A DNA stretch of 64,000 nt from Verrucomicrobiaceae bacterium (GTDB lineage Bacteria > Verrucomicrobiota > Verrucomicrobiia > Verrucomicrobiales > Verrucomicrobiaceae), in assembly GCA_024232965.1 (NCBI GenBank), contig JACKQF010000008.1, positions 62,001 through 126,000 of the forward strand, written 5' to 3'. The first letter of the stretch is position 1. Every line of letters starts with the position of its first letter. The translations under genes were made by a program, and so were the position numbers. The notes below the pieces were generated by a model. That model had not been told where the DNA came from. It saw nothing but the letters and a program-made list of their open reading frames with translations, and did no database searches. Below are positions 8,845 through 16,965 of this stretch, in pieces.

Positions 8845-9819
8845 TTAACGGCGCTTGATGGGGATTTGAGGGCCGTAATTGCCACTTCCGTCAACGGAAC
8901 TGATGATCGCAGAGTCCTCTTCAACGGAGATAACACGGAAGGTTTTCCCGGTCCCCGGGATTTGGAAGTTCTCGCCCTTTTTGACTGTGAATTCCTGCAC
9001 CGTAGTGCCCAACCAGAACTCAAAGCGCGCCTCATAGGCTGCGAGATTGAGCGGAGTACCCTTCACGAGAACGAATGTCTCATTGGTCGCTGTGTCCAGC
9101 ACAACCAACTCGGCTTTGTCTTCTTCGACTTGGGTGCGTTCATTTTTGACGGTCTTGGACTCAAACTTCTTGGCAATGAAGCGATTTACACCCTTGTCAA
9201 AGCCGAATGGTTTGTCGATTTCAACAAATCGGTTGGCCCTGGGTTCCGGGGCCGTGCGGCCGACCTGAACGGGCATCTGACTGCTGCGCAACTCTACGAT
9301 GTAATCATGCTGGACACGTTCTTTCAGGAATAATTTGTCCGTGATCGGCGGGGTGTCCATCTTGTCACGAGGGCTCGTTCCGGCTTTGAACTCTTCGAGA
9401 TTGCTGAACCCATCACCATCCGGGTCTAGATCAATCAGATTGGAAGCCAAGAGATCCGGCAAGTTGTATTTGACCAAAAACTCATTGGTCAAAGGCGGAC
9501 GAAGGGGCTGATCTTCGAGGAGCAAATCCACAAGAGAGTCACTACCGTTGTAGATCAACCGAATCGATTTATTGAGGGGGACGGGCTTTTTCGCACGCTC
9601 AGGCGAGATCCAGTTATAAACGTTTGAAAAGCGTTCCGTGGCTTGTTTTACCTTATCGATGGGTATCTCGCCCATTTCATTTTGGGCGGCAACGGAACGC
9701 GTAGTGAGAGTCTCCGAAAAGCCTTGGCTGAGCCAGTAAAGCCAGCCAGCAACGCCGATTGCAATGATCGCTGCGATCGACAACAGCACTTTTTCGTAAT
9801 TACCTTGCTTCTTCTGCAT
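8845..9819 (-). CDS. Pilus-system inner-membrane protein (Amuc_1099 family, PilP-like position)
   Basis: 324 residues with a short cytoplasmic start (MQKKQGNYEK), one membrane helix at about 10-31 and a periplasmic remainder. Near residue 133 there is LDPDGDGFSNLEEFKAGTSP, a calcium-binding motif like those of thrombospondin type 3 repeats or EF-hand loops. The C-terminal stretch (KGENFQIPGTGKTFRVISVE followed by EDSAIISS) looks like a small beta domain of the kind that PilP and GspC use to meet a secretin. That resemblance is by eye only. The order and sizes match Akkermansia Amuc_1099 between Amuc_1098 and Amuc_1100. A gap of about 100 bases separates it from the secretin gene; no terminator is seen there. 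Confidence 0.83.
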   Translation of the reverse strand: MQKKQGNYEKVLLSIAAIIAIGVAGWLYWLSQGFSETLTTRSVAAQNEMGEIPIDKVKQATERFSNVYNWISPERAKKPVPLNKSIRLIYNGSDSLVDLLLEDQPLRPPLTNEFLVKYNLPDLLASNLIDLDPDGDGFSNLEEFKAGTSPRDKMDTPPITDKLFLKERVQHDYIVELRSSQMPVQVGRTAPEPRANRFVEIDKPFGFDKGVNRFIAKKFESKTVKNERTQVEEDKAELVVLDTATNETFVLVKGTPLNLAAYEARFEFWLGTTVQEFTVKKGENFQIPGTGKTFRVISVEEDSAIISSVDGSGNYGPQIPIKRR

Positions 9820-9867
9820 GGTTTTGAGAGTGGTTTATGAGGTTAAATTTTTGGTTGAAGCGATCGC

Positions 9868-10920
9868 CTATTTCTTCTCGTCCGCTTCCTCAACTGGCTC
9901 GAGAAAACGAATCAGATCGATCTCCATGTAAACATTCAGCATTTCTGCTCCAAGGACATCGATTGCATCCTTCTTGGCTGGAAGGACTGGCTCGATAACT
10001 CGTGCACCAGAAGCTGCTGCATCCGCAGCTCCCGTCGGAGTCGCTGGGGGCGGAGCACCCTGTGAGGCCTCATCTACCCCAGACTCCCGGCTCATCTCGA
10101 TCTGGATGGCAGACTTGGATGGGCCATCCTGCTTCTCGTTTTCGATCCGCAATAGTCGAACCGCCGTAAAGTGGATTGTCTTGCTTGGACTTGCCAACGC
10201 ATTCATCACGACCTGCAGCGGAACCTGATCGGTGCTGAAGGTGAGAGAGATGGTCCGTGGCTCGACGACCGCAGCGATCTCCTTGACCACAGGAACAGGT
10301 TTTGCCGCCTTGGCCCCAGCTCTTGGACGTGACTTTCGAGTCGGTGCTGGTGCCGCAGGTTTCGGTGGTGGCTCGCCCTTTTCGACAGCCAGCGCAGTGC
10401 GTTCAATGGTGCTAAGTTTTTTGACACCCGCATCCACCATCGTCTGAATCACAGACTCAACCCCGTCAAGATAATCCGATAAAGCTGTGGCAGCTTCGGC
10501 GTTGCGAGGCAATCCACCAACATACTCGCCAAAACCAAAGGCGAAATCTGCCGGCAATTCCATGTTCGCAGCGGCGGCAGCAGCACGAATGTTTGCGACG
10601 CGTTCCTTGAGTTTCACTTGAAACTCAGTGTCAGAGATCGGCTTCACCGGAGGTTGAAGGCTCAGCAAAGCGGTACCCAGGTTATTGACCGCGTCGGTAT
10701 ATGCGGTGACCAGTTCCGTCTTTTTATCCAGGTTTTCCTGGGTCGGAGCCAGCTTACGCCCTTTGATGGCAGCAAGGCTTGAGTCAGTTGTTTGAAATTG
10801 CTCCATGGACTGGCCGTATGCCGAATATGACATAAACAGCACTGCTGCCAGACCAATCGCCCCCGCCAGAGCGATGCCCATGACGGTTGCCAACACTTTG
10901 TTTTCACGAATCCAGTCCAT
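9868..10920 (-). CDS. Amuc_1100-family pilus-like protein (PilO-like position)
   Basis: 350 residues: MDWIRENKVLATVMG, a membrane helix at about 10-32, then a long coiled-coil region (LAPTQENLDKKTELVTAYTD) and a C-terminal mixed domain with TISLTFSTDQVPLQVVMNAL and a RLLRIENEKQ segment. The start, the AMNA-like helix and the R-x-R-N-E-like strand are shared with Amuc_1100 of Akkermansia muciniphila, an exported protein reported to act on host TLR2. Topology resembles PilO: single N-terminal anchor, coiled coil, periplasmic ferredoxin-like fold. It contains Pro/Ala-rich linkers (about 185-205 and 285-300). Its ATG lies directly behind the stop of the PilM-like gene, so the two are tightly coupled. 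Confidence 0.87.
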   Translation of the reverse strand: MDWIRENKVLATVMGIALAGAIGLAAVLFMSYSAYGQSMEQFQTTDSSLAAIKGRKLAPTQENLDKKTELVTAYTDAVNNLGTALLSLQPPVKPISDTEFQVKLKERVANIRAAAAAANMELPADFAFGFGEYVGGLPRNAEAATALSDYLDGVESVIQTMVDAGVKKLSTIERTALAVEKGEPPPKPAAPAPTRKSRPRAGAKAAKPVPVVKEIAAVVEPRTISLTFSTDQVPLQVVMNALASPSKTIHFTAVRLLRIENEKQDGPSKSAIQIEMSRESGVDEASQGAPPPATPTGAADAAASGARVIEPVLPAKKDAIDVLGAEMLNVYMEIDLIRFLEPVEEADEKK

Positions 10921-12663
10921 TTACTTTTTAAATTGCGGAGGTTGACGCAGAGGGAGTTTGATATCGAAGCGGCTGGCGTATGGATCCTCATCCACAGCGA
11001 CTTCAGCGCTCACATATTCATTGCGTTTGGTTTCAAAATCTTTGGCATCGAAAAATTCAGACTGTGCCAGAGCGCTCGCGTAGCGATAGACGATCTGCTC
11101 ACCTTCCGCATTCTTCCGGTAGAGGCCTGAGATATGCAGAGCATATACGGGTTCAGTTACCGGAGTGCCGGGAGGCGGAGCGACCGGCGTTTCGGTGGTC
11201 GCGGAGATCGCCCCCAACATAGGAGTGATGGATTTGCCATCTTTGGTAGGCTCCACCAGGGTCAGCCAAAGCAAGTCATTTTCCATCCGGCCATTCAATT
11301 CAGTGAGGAGCCTAACCCACCAAGAACGACCATTTACGGCGGCCTCGAGTTGGGCAGCTTGGCCTTTTGATTCTTCCAATTGTGTGTCCAACGCCGTCAA
11401 GTCGTCAGCAATGCCTTTGAGGCTTGCTTGCTCAGAAGCCATGGCTTGAACTTTTGACTGCACAGCAGCATCGGCCCGCTTGAAGTAAGCGATTCCAGTT
11501 CCAAGTGCCCCCCAGAGGCAAAGACCCGCCATCACCAAGGCTGGCATCCGGCGCTTGGCATCACGCGAGGAAGCCAGCGCATCCGGAACAAGTTCCACCT
11601 CACAGGGGCAACCGCCCGATGAACGAAGCGCAAGACCGACCAGTTCCCCCATGGAAGGGGCTGCCTGCGCCGCCTCTGCACTATCGATGCCCCGGTCCAA
11701 CTGCACCCCACGGAGACCGTCGAAGATTTCCACCGGAAGCTTGAGTTTCTCTTGGAAGAAATCAGCCGCATAGCCGAGCGCCGCGCCGCCACCACAAAGG
11801 AAGATGCGCTGCGGAGGATTGCCCCCCTGCTGACTGCGGTAGTAATTGATGGTTCGCACCACTTCCCCGTGGAGACGGGTCATGGAATTGCGGATGACTT
11901 TTGACAGAGCAGCCACGGCGGCATCGGGATGGGACTCAACCGCTCCACCAAGTGCGACAAAACCGTTCGCAACCTTTTGCTGCTCAGCATCGCCAAATCC
12001 AACACCAAACTCTTTCGCGATCGCATTGGTAATCGCAGCGCCGCCAACCAAGATGTTACGGGTAAAGAATCTGTCGCCTTCCACAAACACCAAATTGGTA
12101 GAACGTGCGCCCAGATCGATCAGAACAACCGACTCTTGAACGTCTGGATAATTGTATCGGAAGCCGTTATAAAGAGCCATCGGGGCGAGATCCACTCCCG
12201 AGGTCACGAGGCCAGCATCAACGACTTGATCATTGAACTCATTGAGCGAATCCGCCTTCATGGCGACCAGCACGACCTCTGTCTCCGGCCCGTCTGACGC
12301 CACGGTTTCGTAATCCCAGATCACTTCATTGATCGGGAAAGGCACGTTCTGTCGGGCCTCGAACTCAACGATCTGATCTACCTTGTCAGGCTGAACTGGC
12401 GGCAACTTAACGAAACGCGTGAAGACCACGTGACCCGCGACGGAATACCAGACGGATTGCTTCGACAAGCGCAGCTTTTCCGCAAGTTCTTGGAGCGCTA
12501 CACGGAGTTGGGGTGCGCGGGAGACATCCACGGAAGGATCGCCCGAAAGGTCCACGAACTCGTATCGCTTCAATACGAGATCGCCTCCCACTTTCCCAAA
12601 CAGGGCCCCGCTGACGCGCTGGGATCCAAGGTTAAGGACTGCTATGTTTTTGGTATCAGCCAT
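10921..12663 (-). CDS. PilM-like ATPase fused to a PilN-like segment (Amuc_1101 family)
   Basis: 580 residues. Residues 1 to about 355 are a PilM/FtsA-type actin-like ATPase: IAVLNLGSQRVSGALFG as phosphate 1, VQESVVLIDLGARSTNLVFV as phosphate 2, and PQRIFLCGGGAALGYAADFF as the adenosine motif. A membrane helix follows at about 372-392, then a coiled coil (LTALDTQLEESKGQAAQLEA) and a C-terminal domain (WWVRLLTELNGRMENDLLWL), the arrangement of PilN. In classical type IV pili PilM is cytoplasmic and docks on a separate PilN; here both appear to be one chain. It sits between the Amuc_1102-like gene and the PilO-like gene, matching Amuc_1101. Confidence 0.87.
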   Translation of the reverse strand: MADTKNIAVLNLGSQRVSGALFGKVGGDLVLKRYEFVDLSGDPSVDVSRAPQLRVALQELAEKLRLSKQSVWYSVAGHVVFTRFVKLPPVQPDKVDQIVEFEARQNVPFPINEVIWDYETVASDGPETEVVLVAMKADSLNEFNDQVVDAGLVTSGVDLAPMALYNGFRYNYPDVQESVVLIDLGARSTNLVFVEGDRFFTRNILVGGAAITNAIAKEFGVGFGDAEQQKVANGFVALGGAVESHPDAAVAALSKVIRNSMTRLHGEVVRTINYYRSQQGGNPPQRIFLCGGGAALGYAADFFQEKLKLPVEIFDGLRGVQLDRGIDSAEAAQAAPSMGELVGLALRSSGGCPCEVELVPDALASSRDAKRRMPALVMAGLCLWGALGTGIAYFKRADAAVQSKVQAMASEQASLKGIADDLTALDTQLEESKGQAAQLEAAVNGRSWWVRLLTELNGRMENDLLWLTLVEPTKDGKSITPMLGAISATTETPVAPPPGTPVTEPVYALHISGLYRKNAEGEQIVYRYASALAQSEFFDAKDFETKRNEYVSAEVAVDEDPYASRFDIKLPLRQPPQFKK

Positions 12664-12729
12664 GCAATATTCGTTGTTTCAAACCGCTGGTTCTTGTTCT
12701 GATGAATTCGAATTCGGGGACCGTGACAC

Positions 12730-13359
12730 TTATTGAGCCCGCACAGGCACGTCATAATCGCCCCAGAAAGGCGCAAATGGAGTCTTGTTCTTCCCGAGCA
12801 CAGCCCCATCTTCAAAGGAGAACTTATCGGAAGGAGCCTTGGTTGCAGGATCGTACCACCATGGCGAACCTGTGCTCGATTGAACGGCAATGATGGTTCC
12901 ACCGACAAGGAACTCACATCCGACGGCTTTAACGTCACCCTTACCACCGTTGTCCTTTTGCAAAATCCGCTTCAGAGTCGAGGGCGCAACAAAGGCCAGA
13001 GTATGGCTATCATCGTCTGCAGGAACGTTCTGATAGCTGACTGTGCCGCTAAGTACAATGGGCTTACCATCTTTGGAGTTCTGATTCATCCCAACATAAT
13101 ACTTCACGTCGAGACCCGCGAGGCTGCCGTCGCGACCCCCCACATCACGGGCCAACTTGATGGCGAACTCAGCATCAATTTCTAACCAATTCTTGGGCCG
13201 CCACTTCTTATCCACAATGTTTGACGCCTGAATTTGCGGCGTCTGCTGCTGCTCAAGCTTTATGCTCTTGGCATCAAGCTTCACCTGAGTGGAGTCCTGT
13301 GCGCTGATGTTCCCAGCAGCGAGTCCGGCGATGGCAATGGCATACAGTGCTTTTTTCAT
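12730..13359 (-). CDS. Exported Amuc_1102-family pilus-like protein
   Basis: 209 residues from the ATG at 13359 (MKKALYAIAIAGLAAGNISA, a clear signal peptide); the frame extends 14 codons upstream but that would bury the signal peptide. The mature protein is a mostly beta domain with no motif of known activity: WRPKNWLEIDAEFAIKLARD, a YYVGMNQNSKDGKPIVLSG strand pair, and a C-terminal FAPFWGDYDVPV. It is the first gene of the pilus cluster, 66 bases ahead of the PilM-like gene, which is the position of Amuc_1102 in Akkermansia. Its role is unknown; a surface or pilus-associated subunit is inferred from context only. Confidence 0.8.
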   Translation of the reverse strand: MKKALYAIAIAGLAAGNISAQDSTQVKLDAKSIKLEQQQTPQIQASNIVDKKWRPKNWLEIDAEFAIKLARDVGGRDGSLAGLDVKYYVGMNQNSKDGKPIVLSGTVSYQNVPADDDSHTLAFVAPSTLKRILQKDNGGKGDVKAVGCEFLVGGTIIAVQSSTGSPWWYDPATKAPSDKFSFEDGAVLGKNKTPFAPFWGDYDVPVRAQ

Positions 13360-13457
13360 GGAGATCGGAAGATAGAAGAATGGTTTTCTGAAGCGGAGCA
13401 ATTATTCGGCGTTTCGCGCCAGACAATTGATGTTTTAGCAGGTAACAGCGCTCTTCA

Positions 13458-14414
13458 TCAAGAAGGGATTGCGAGAAAATCACGGAAATACGCGATTGTG
13501 CGCGCCACACCCTCGTCAAAACCGACTTTTGGCTCCCATCCGAGGATTCTCTTCGCCAGCGTGATATCGGGCTGACGCACTTTCGGGTCATCGACTGGCA
13601 GCGGACGGAAGTCGATCGGCGCCTCACTGCCCGTAAAACGGAGCACCGCCTTCGCGAAGTCCAGAACGGTCATTTCGGACGGATTGCCAATATTCACAGG
13701 CTCATGGTATTGACTTTGTGATAACCGAAAGATGCCATCGATCAGATCTGCAACGTAGCAAAAACTGCGTGTCTGCGAGCCGTCACCAAAAACGGTCAGC
13801 GGGTGCCCCTGAAGCGCCTGACCGATGAATGCCGGGACGACCCGACCATCTTCGAGGCGCATCCTTGGCCCGTAGGTATTGAAAATTCGGACAATTTTTG
13901 TGTCCAGCCCATGAAAGCGATGGTAGCCCATCGTCATCGCCTCAGCGAAACGCTTCGCCTCGTCATACACACCACGCGGGCCGATGGGATTCACATTCCC
14001 CCAATAAGTTTCCTTCTGGGGATGCTCCAATGGATCCCCATACGTTTCGCTGGTCGAGGCCAGCAAGAAGGTCGCACCTTTGGCTTTGGCCAGTCCAAGA
14101 GTATTGTGGGTTCCCAGTGAACCCACCTTCAGAGTTTGGATCGGCAGTTGGAGGTAGTCGATCGGACTTGCTGGCGATGCGAAGTGGAACACCAAATGTA
14201 CATCCCCCGGAAGGAAGATGAAATTCGTCACATCGTGCTTGATGAATTGGAAATCAGGGTTGCCCGCGAGGTGCTCGATATTGCGTACATTGCCAGTCAG
14301 CAGGCTATCGATCCCGATGACTTTATAACCCTCCGCGAGGAGACGATCCGAAAGATGGGAGCCAAGGAATCCGGCCGCGCCGGTGACTACCGCTGTTTTT
14401 TTGGTGCTTGCCAT
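13458..14414 (-). CDS. UDP-glucuronate decarboxylase-like extended SDR
   Basis: 318 residues from ATG 14414 (MASTKKTAVVTGAAGFLGSH); an upstream in-frame ATG at 14486 is less likely. NAD-binding TGAAGFLG lies at 11-18, the active-site strand is FLLASTSETYGDP, and the catalytic pair is in GVYDEAKRFAEAM (YxxxK). IGPRGVYDEAKR, VRIFNTYGPRM and VFGDGSQTRSFCYVADLIDG are the signatures of UDP-xylose synthase/UDP-glucuronate decarboxylase, which converts UDP-glucuronate to UDP-xylose with bound NAD. The usual product feeds surface polysaccharide synthesis. No glycosyltransferase lies beside it. It is transcribed away from the sugar-binding lipoprotein gene. A related epimerase/dehydratase activity cannot be excluded. 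Confidence 0.87.
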   Translation of the reverse strand: MASTKKTAVVTGAAGFLGSHLSDRLLAEGYKVIGIDSLLTGNVRNIEHLAGNPDFQFIKHDVTNFIFLPGDVHLVFHFASPASPIDYLQLPIQTLKVGSLGTHNTLGLAKAKGATFLLASTSETYGDPLEHPQKETYWGNVNPIGPRGVYDEAKRFAEAMTMGYHRFHGLDTKIVRIFNTYGPRMRLEDGRVVPAFIGQALQGHPLTVFGDGSQTRSFCYVADLIDGIFRLSQSQYHEPVNIGNPSEMTVLDFAKAVLRFTGSEAPIDFRPLPVDDPKVRQPDITLAKRILGWEPKVGFDEGVARTIAYFRDFLAIPS

Positions 14415-14611
14415 GCCGATAAAAAGAAGGGTGGGACTGTGGCGGGGAATGCCGCAGCTTGCAAGCGAAAGGCTTTTCGATGACAAGAATGAGAAAACCT
14501 CGCAGGGCCAAGCTCACTCGGTTTTTTTGCCAATCACAATGTCTTGTCATCGCAGTCAGATCATGGCTTCATAGGAGAGACGTGCACCGCCACGCCCCGC
14601 CAAAGAAACTC

Positions 14612-15709
14612 ATGTCACGCTCACATCAGCCGCTCCACCTGTTCTGTATCGTCCTCATTGCCCTCTCTGCGGCACTGATGCTGAGCAGTTGCGGAGACAA
14701 TACCAGCGATCCTGAAGGAACAACCGCCGCCGAACATCCGGAAGGACAACCCCCTTCCCAAGCTCCCATTTTGGATGGGCCGCAGCCCACAACCCAAGCA
14801 AGCACGGTGTTCTTTTTGGCTGCTGACGCCTCAGTTTCTCACCAAGCCTCCCAGATTCTCCTCCTCCAAAGTCTCGCCAGAGCCTCCTCTGGCCTCACTC
14901 TCCAGATCGCGGACGCTCGAGGAAATACAGCCACTCAGGCCACCCAGCTTCAGCAGGCGGCCAGTGCCAAGGCCGCCGCCATCATCATTCAACCAGTCAA
15001 CGCCCTCGACCTTGCCAGCGATATGCAGCAGGCGAAGGCCGGCGGAGCCTTGATTCTGAGCCTCGACGCCCAAAGCCCCAACACAGCCTGTGATGCCATC
15101 CTTTTTGCAAACCAAGAAACGCTCGGCAAAAAGGCAGGCGAGCTGATAGTAGGCGCCCTGACTCAGAAAGCCAAAGACGAAGGCCAAACCACCGTCAGTG
15201 GCCGTGTCGTGGAATTGCGCGGCACCGACGAATCCCCTTCCTGCACTGCACGTGATCGGGGTCTAAATGCCGCACTCGCAGCCGAGCCGGGAGTCATCCT
15301 CGTCCACGACGCCCCCACCCATTGGAACCCCAAGGATACCCTCGATCGGTTCCAGGAAGCCTTGCGCCTGCAAAAGAATTTTGATGTCATCTACGCGCAC
15401 GACGACATCATCGCCCAGGCTGCCGCAGAGGCCGCCGTGGCCGCTGGCATCCGCGAAAATGTCTTTATTGTCGGGACAGACGGTCTGGGCGGTGAGGGCC
15501 TCGGGATCGAGGCCCTGCGCAATCACCACATCGACGCTACCTTTTATCAACCCTACCTCGTCGATCTCGCCTGGCGGATTGTGGAGCGCCACCAGGCCGA
15601 CCCGAATTTCAAGCCAAAGCCCCGCTACGAGTTCCAAACCATGCTGATCACCCCTGGCACCTTAGACGACCTCCAGCGCAAGGGCTACCCCGCGGCACCC
15701 GCGTTGTGA
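14612..15709 (+). CDS. Ribose-type sugar-binding lipoprotein
   Basis: 365 residues from ATG 14612 (MSRSHQPLHLF). The lipobox LSSC gives a lipid-anchored mature protein followed by a Pro/Thr-rich spacer. The body is a type 1 periplasmic-binding-protein fold: AADASVSHQASQILLLQ..., QAASAKAAAIIIQPVNALDL, VFIVGTDGLGGEGLGIEALR and hinge residues in FDVIYAHDDIIAQAAAEAAV. Relatives bind ribose, xylose or other sugars for ABC import or signalling. No ABC permease or ATPase gene is within the window, so the substrate and partner transporter are unknown. The frame is open upstream to 14459, but only the 14612 start gives a lipoprotein signal. Confidence 0.85.
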   Translation: MSRSHQPLHLFCIVLIALSAALMLSSCGDNTSDPEGTTAAEHPEGQPPSQAPILDGPQPTTQASTVFFLAADASVSHQASQILLLQSLARASSGLTLQIADARGNTATQATQLQQAASAKAAAIIIQPVNALDLASDMQQAKAGGALILSLDAQSPNTACDAILFANQETLGKKAGELIVGALTQKAKDEGQTTVSGRVVELRGTDESPSCTARDRGLNAALAAEPGVILVHDAPTHWNPKDTLDRFQEALRLQKNFDVIYAHDDIIAQAAAEAAVAAGIRENVFIVGTDGLGGEGLGIEALRNHHIDATFYQPYLVDLAWRIVERHQADPNFKPKPRYEFQTMLITPGTLDDLQRKGYPAAPAL

Positions 15710-15720
15710 ATCAACCGGAT

Positions 15721-16965
15721 TCAAAACGTAAGCCCCCACTCTTTTGAAAAAGCGGCTAACATCTGCGCCTCCAGTTGCTCCCAGGTGCGACCGGCCAATA
15801 CCAGCTCATTGATACGCTTGGGCACCACATTGAAATCGATGGCGGGGACTTTTGAGAGATCGACGGGCCACTTACCCTGCTCCCCACGCGTCAGGAGATA
15901 CTTTCGGGCCGCACAGGCTTCATCCAGGGCCAGCCGCAGCTTCGTCGCCTGTCCGTCCCCATCCAACCGCAGCAGGTAGGTGGTCAGCAATTGCGCTGTA
16001 AAGTAGTAGCGGTGCTTTTGCCGCAGGTCGCCTGCCCAGCCGGTTTCTGCGGCTTTCATGAGATCTGGAAGCGATACTTTCACGATCGTCGTCCCCGTCT
16101 TTTTACGCTGATCAAACAAGTCGCGCTCCTGGCCGATTTCGCGCATTTTCACGAGACGTTGGCGGATACCAGCGCCAACATCACGCATCGTGGTGTGAAA
16201 CGCACCATCGTGGTAGGGCATGCAGGCCACGTACTCTGCCAGGCCCTCAGCTAGCCATTGCGGCAAAAAGGAGAGCACTTCCCCCATGCCCTGGTGCGCG
16301 ATCTCGTGGATCAGCACTTGTGCGTCGTAGCCATAACCCTTCGTAAATCGCCCCGCGAATACTTGTGCGCCCAGGCTGCTCATCGGCACGACCAAATAGC
16401 CGCCTCTCCCGAGCATGCTGCCCAGATACATGCCGGCAACACCGGGCTGGCCACCGCCTTTTTCAAAGGCTGCTCGCGATCCAAAAATCCGCGCGAGGAG
16501 CTTGGAATCGCCGCGCTCTGGCAAGGTCAGCGGCAGATCATCGACGAGCCGCAGCGTCGATTCTGCAACCGTGGCAAAGTCATTCATGATGCCAGCCGAC
16601 ACCGCACTGTCCGTCTGGAATTCGTAGTTGGCACTGCGAAACAGCGTGCCATTCCCAGTCGGCTCAGCTTGGGTTACTTTCACCGGTGGGTGGGCCACTC
16701 GCTGCGACCACACGACCGGAGCCAGCGCCGCCTCACCACTATGTGCAGCGAGCCACTCCTCCAGCCAGTTCCGGTCATCGGCGCTCAGGTTTGTCTCCGT
16801 CAAAAGCGCTCGCTCTCCACTCGGTAGGTCGATCAAAACCTTTCCCTTTAAAAATCCCAGCATCGCCCCCTCGATCACGCGACCCTTGAGGTCATGCCAC
16901 TCCCTCGCCGCCACTGGATGAACCAGCAGGGCGAATCCAAATACAGATAATAGCAATCGTCTCAT
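15721..16965 (-). CDS. Secreted SHD1-domain zinc metallopeptidase-like protein
   Basis: 414 residues from ATG 16965. A signal peptide (MRRLLLSVFGFALLVHPVAA) precedes an SHD1-like beta domain at 21-70 (REWHDLKGRVIEGAMLGF, VLIDLPSGERALL, LSADDRNWLEEW). The second half carries a gluzincin-type zinc site: LIHEIAHQGMG (HExxH at 220-224) and WLAEGLAEYVA (237-247) supplying the third ligand, as in DUF1570-like peptidases. Substrate unknown. Its start overlaps the stop of the upstream cysteine-peptidase-like gene (ATGA), so the two exported enzymes are made together. A longer frame to 17130 would hide the signal peptide and is rejected. Confidence 0.82.
   Translation of the reverse strand: MRRLLLSVFGFALLVHPVAAREWHDLKGRVIEGAMLGFLKGKVLIDLPSGERALLTETNLSADDRNWLEEWLAAHSGEAALAPVVWSQRVAHPPVKVTQAEPTGNGTLFRSANYEFQTDSAVSAGIMNDFATVAESTLRLVDDLPLTLPERGDSKLLARIFGSRAAFEKGGGQPGVAGMYLGSMLGRGGYLVVPMSSLGAQVFAGRFTKGYGYDAQVLIHEIAHQGMGEVLSFLPQWLAEGLAEYVACMPYHDGAFHTTMRDVGAGIRQRLVKMREIGQERDLFDQRKKTGTTIVKVSLPDLMKAAETGWAGDLRQKHRYYFTAQLLTTYLLRLDGDGQATKLRLALDEACAARKYLLTRGEQGKWPVDLSKVPAIDFNVVPKRINELVLAGRTWEQLEAQMLAAFSKEWGLTF

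Noticed and set aside
14459..14611. N-terminal extension of the sugar-binding lipoprotein
   Set aside because: It would place a basic 51-residue leader before a clear lipoprotein signal sequence; ATG 14612 is preferred.
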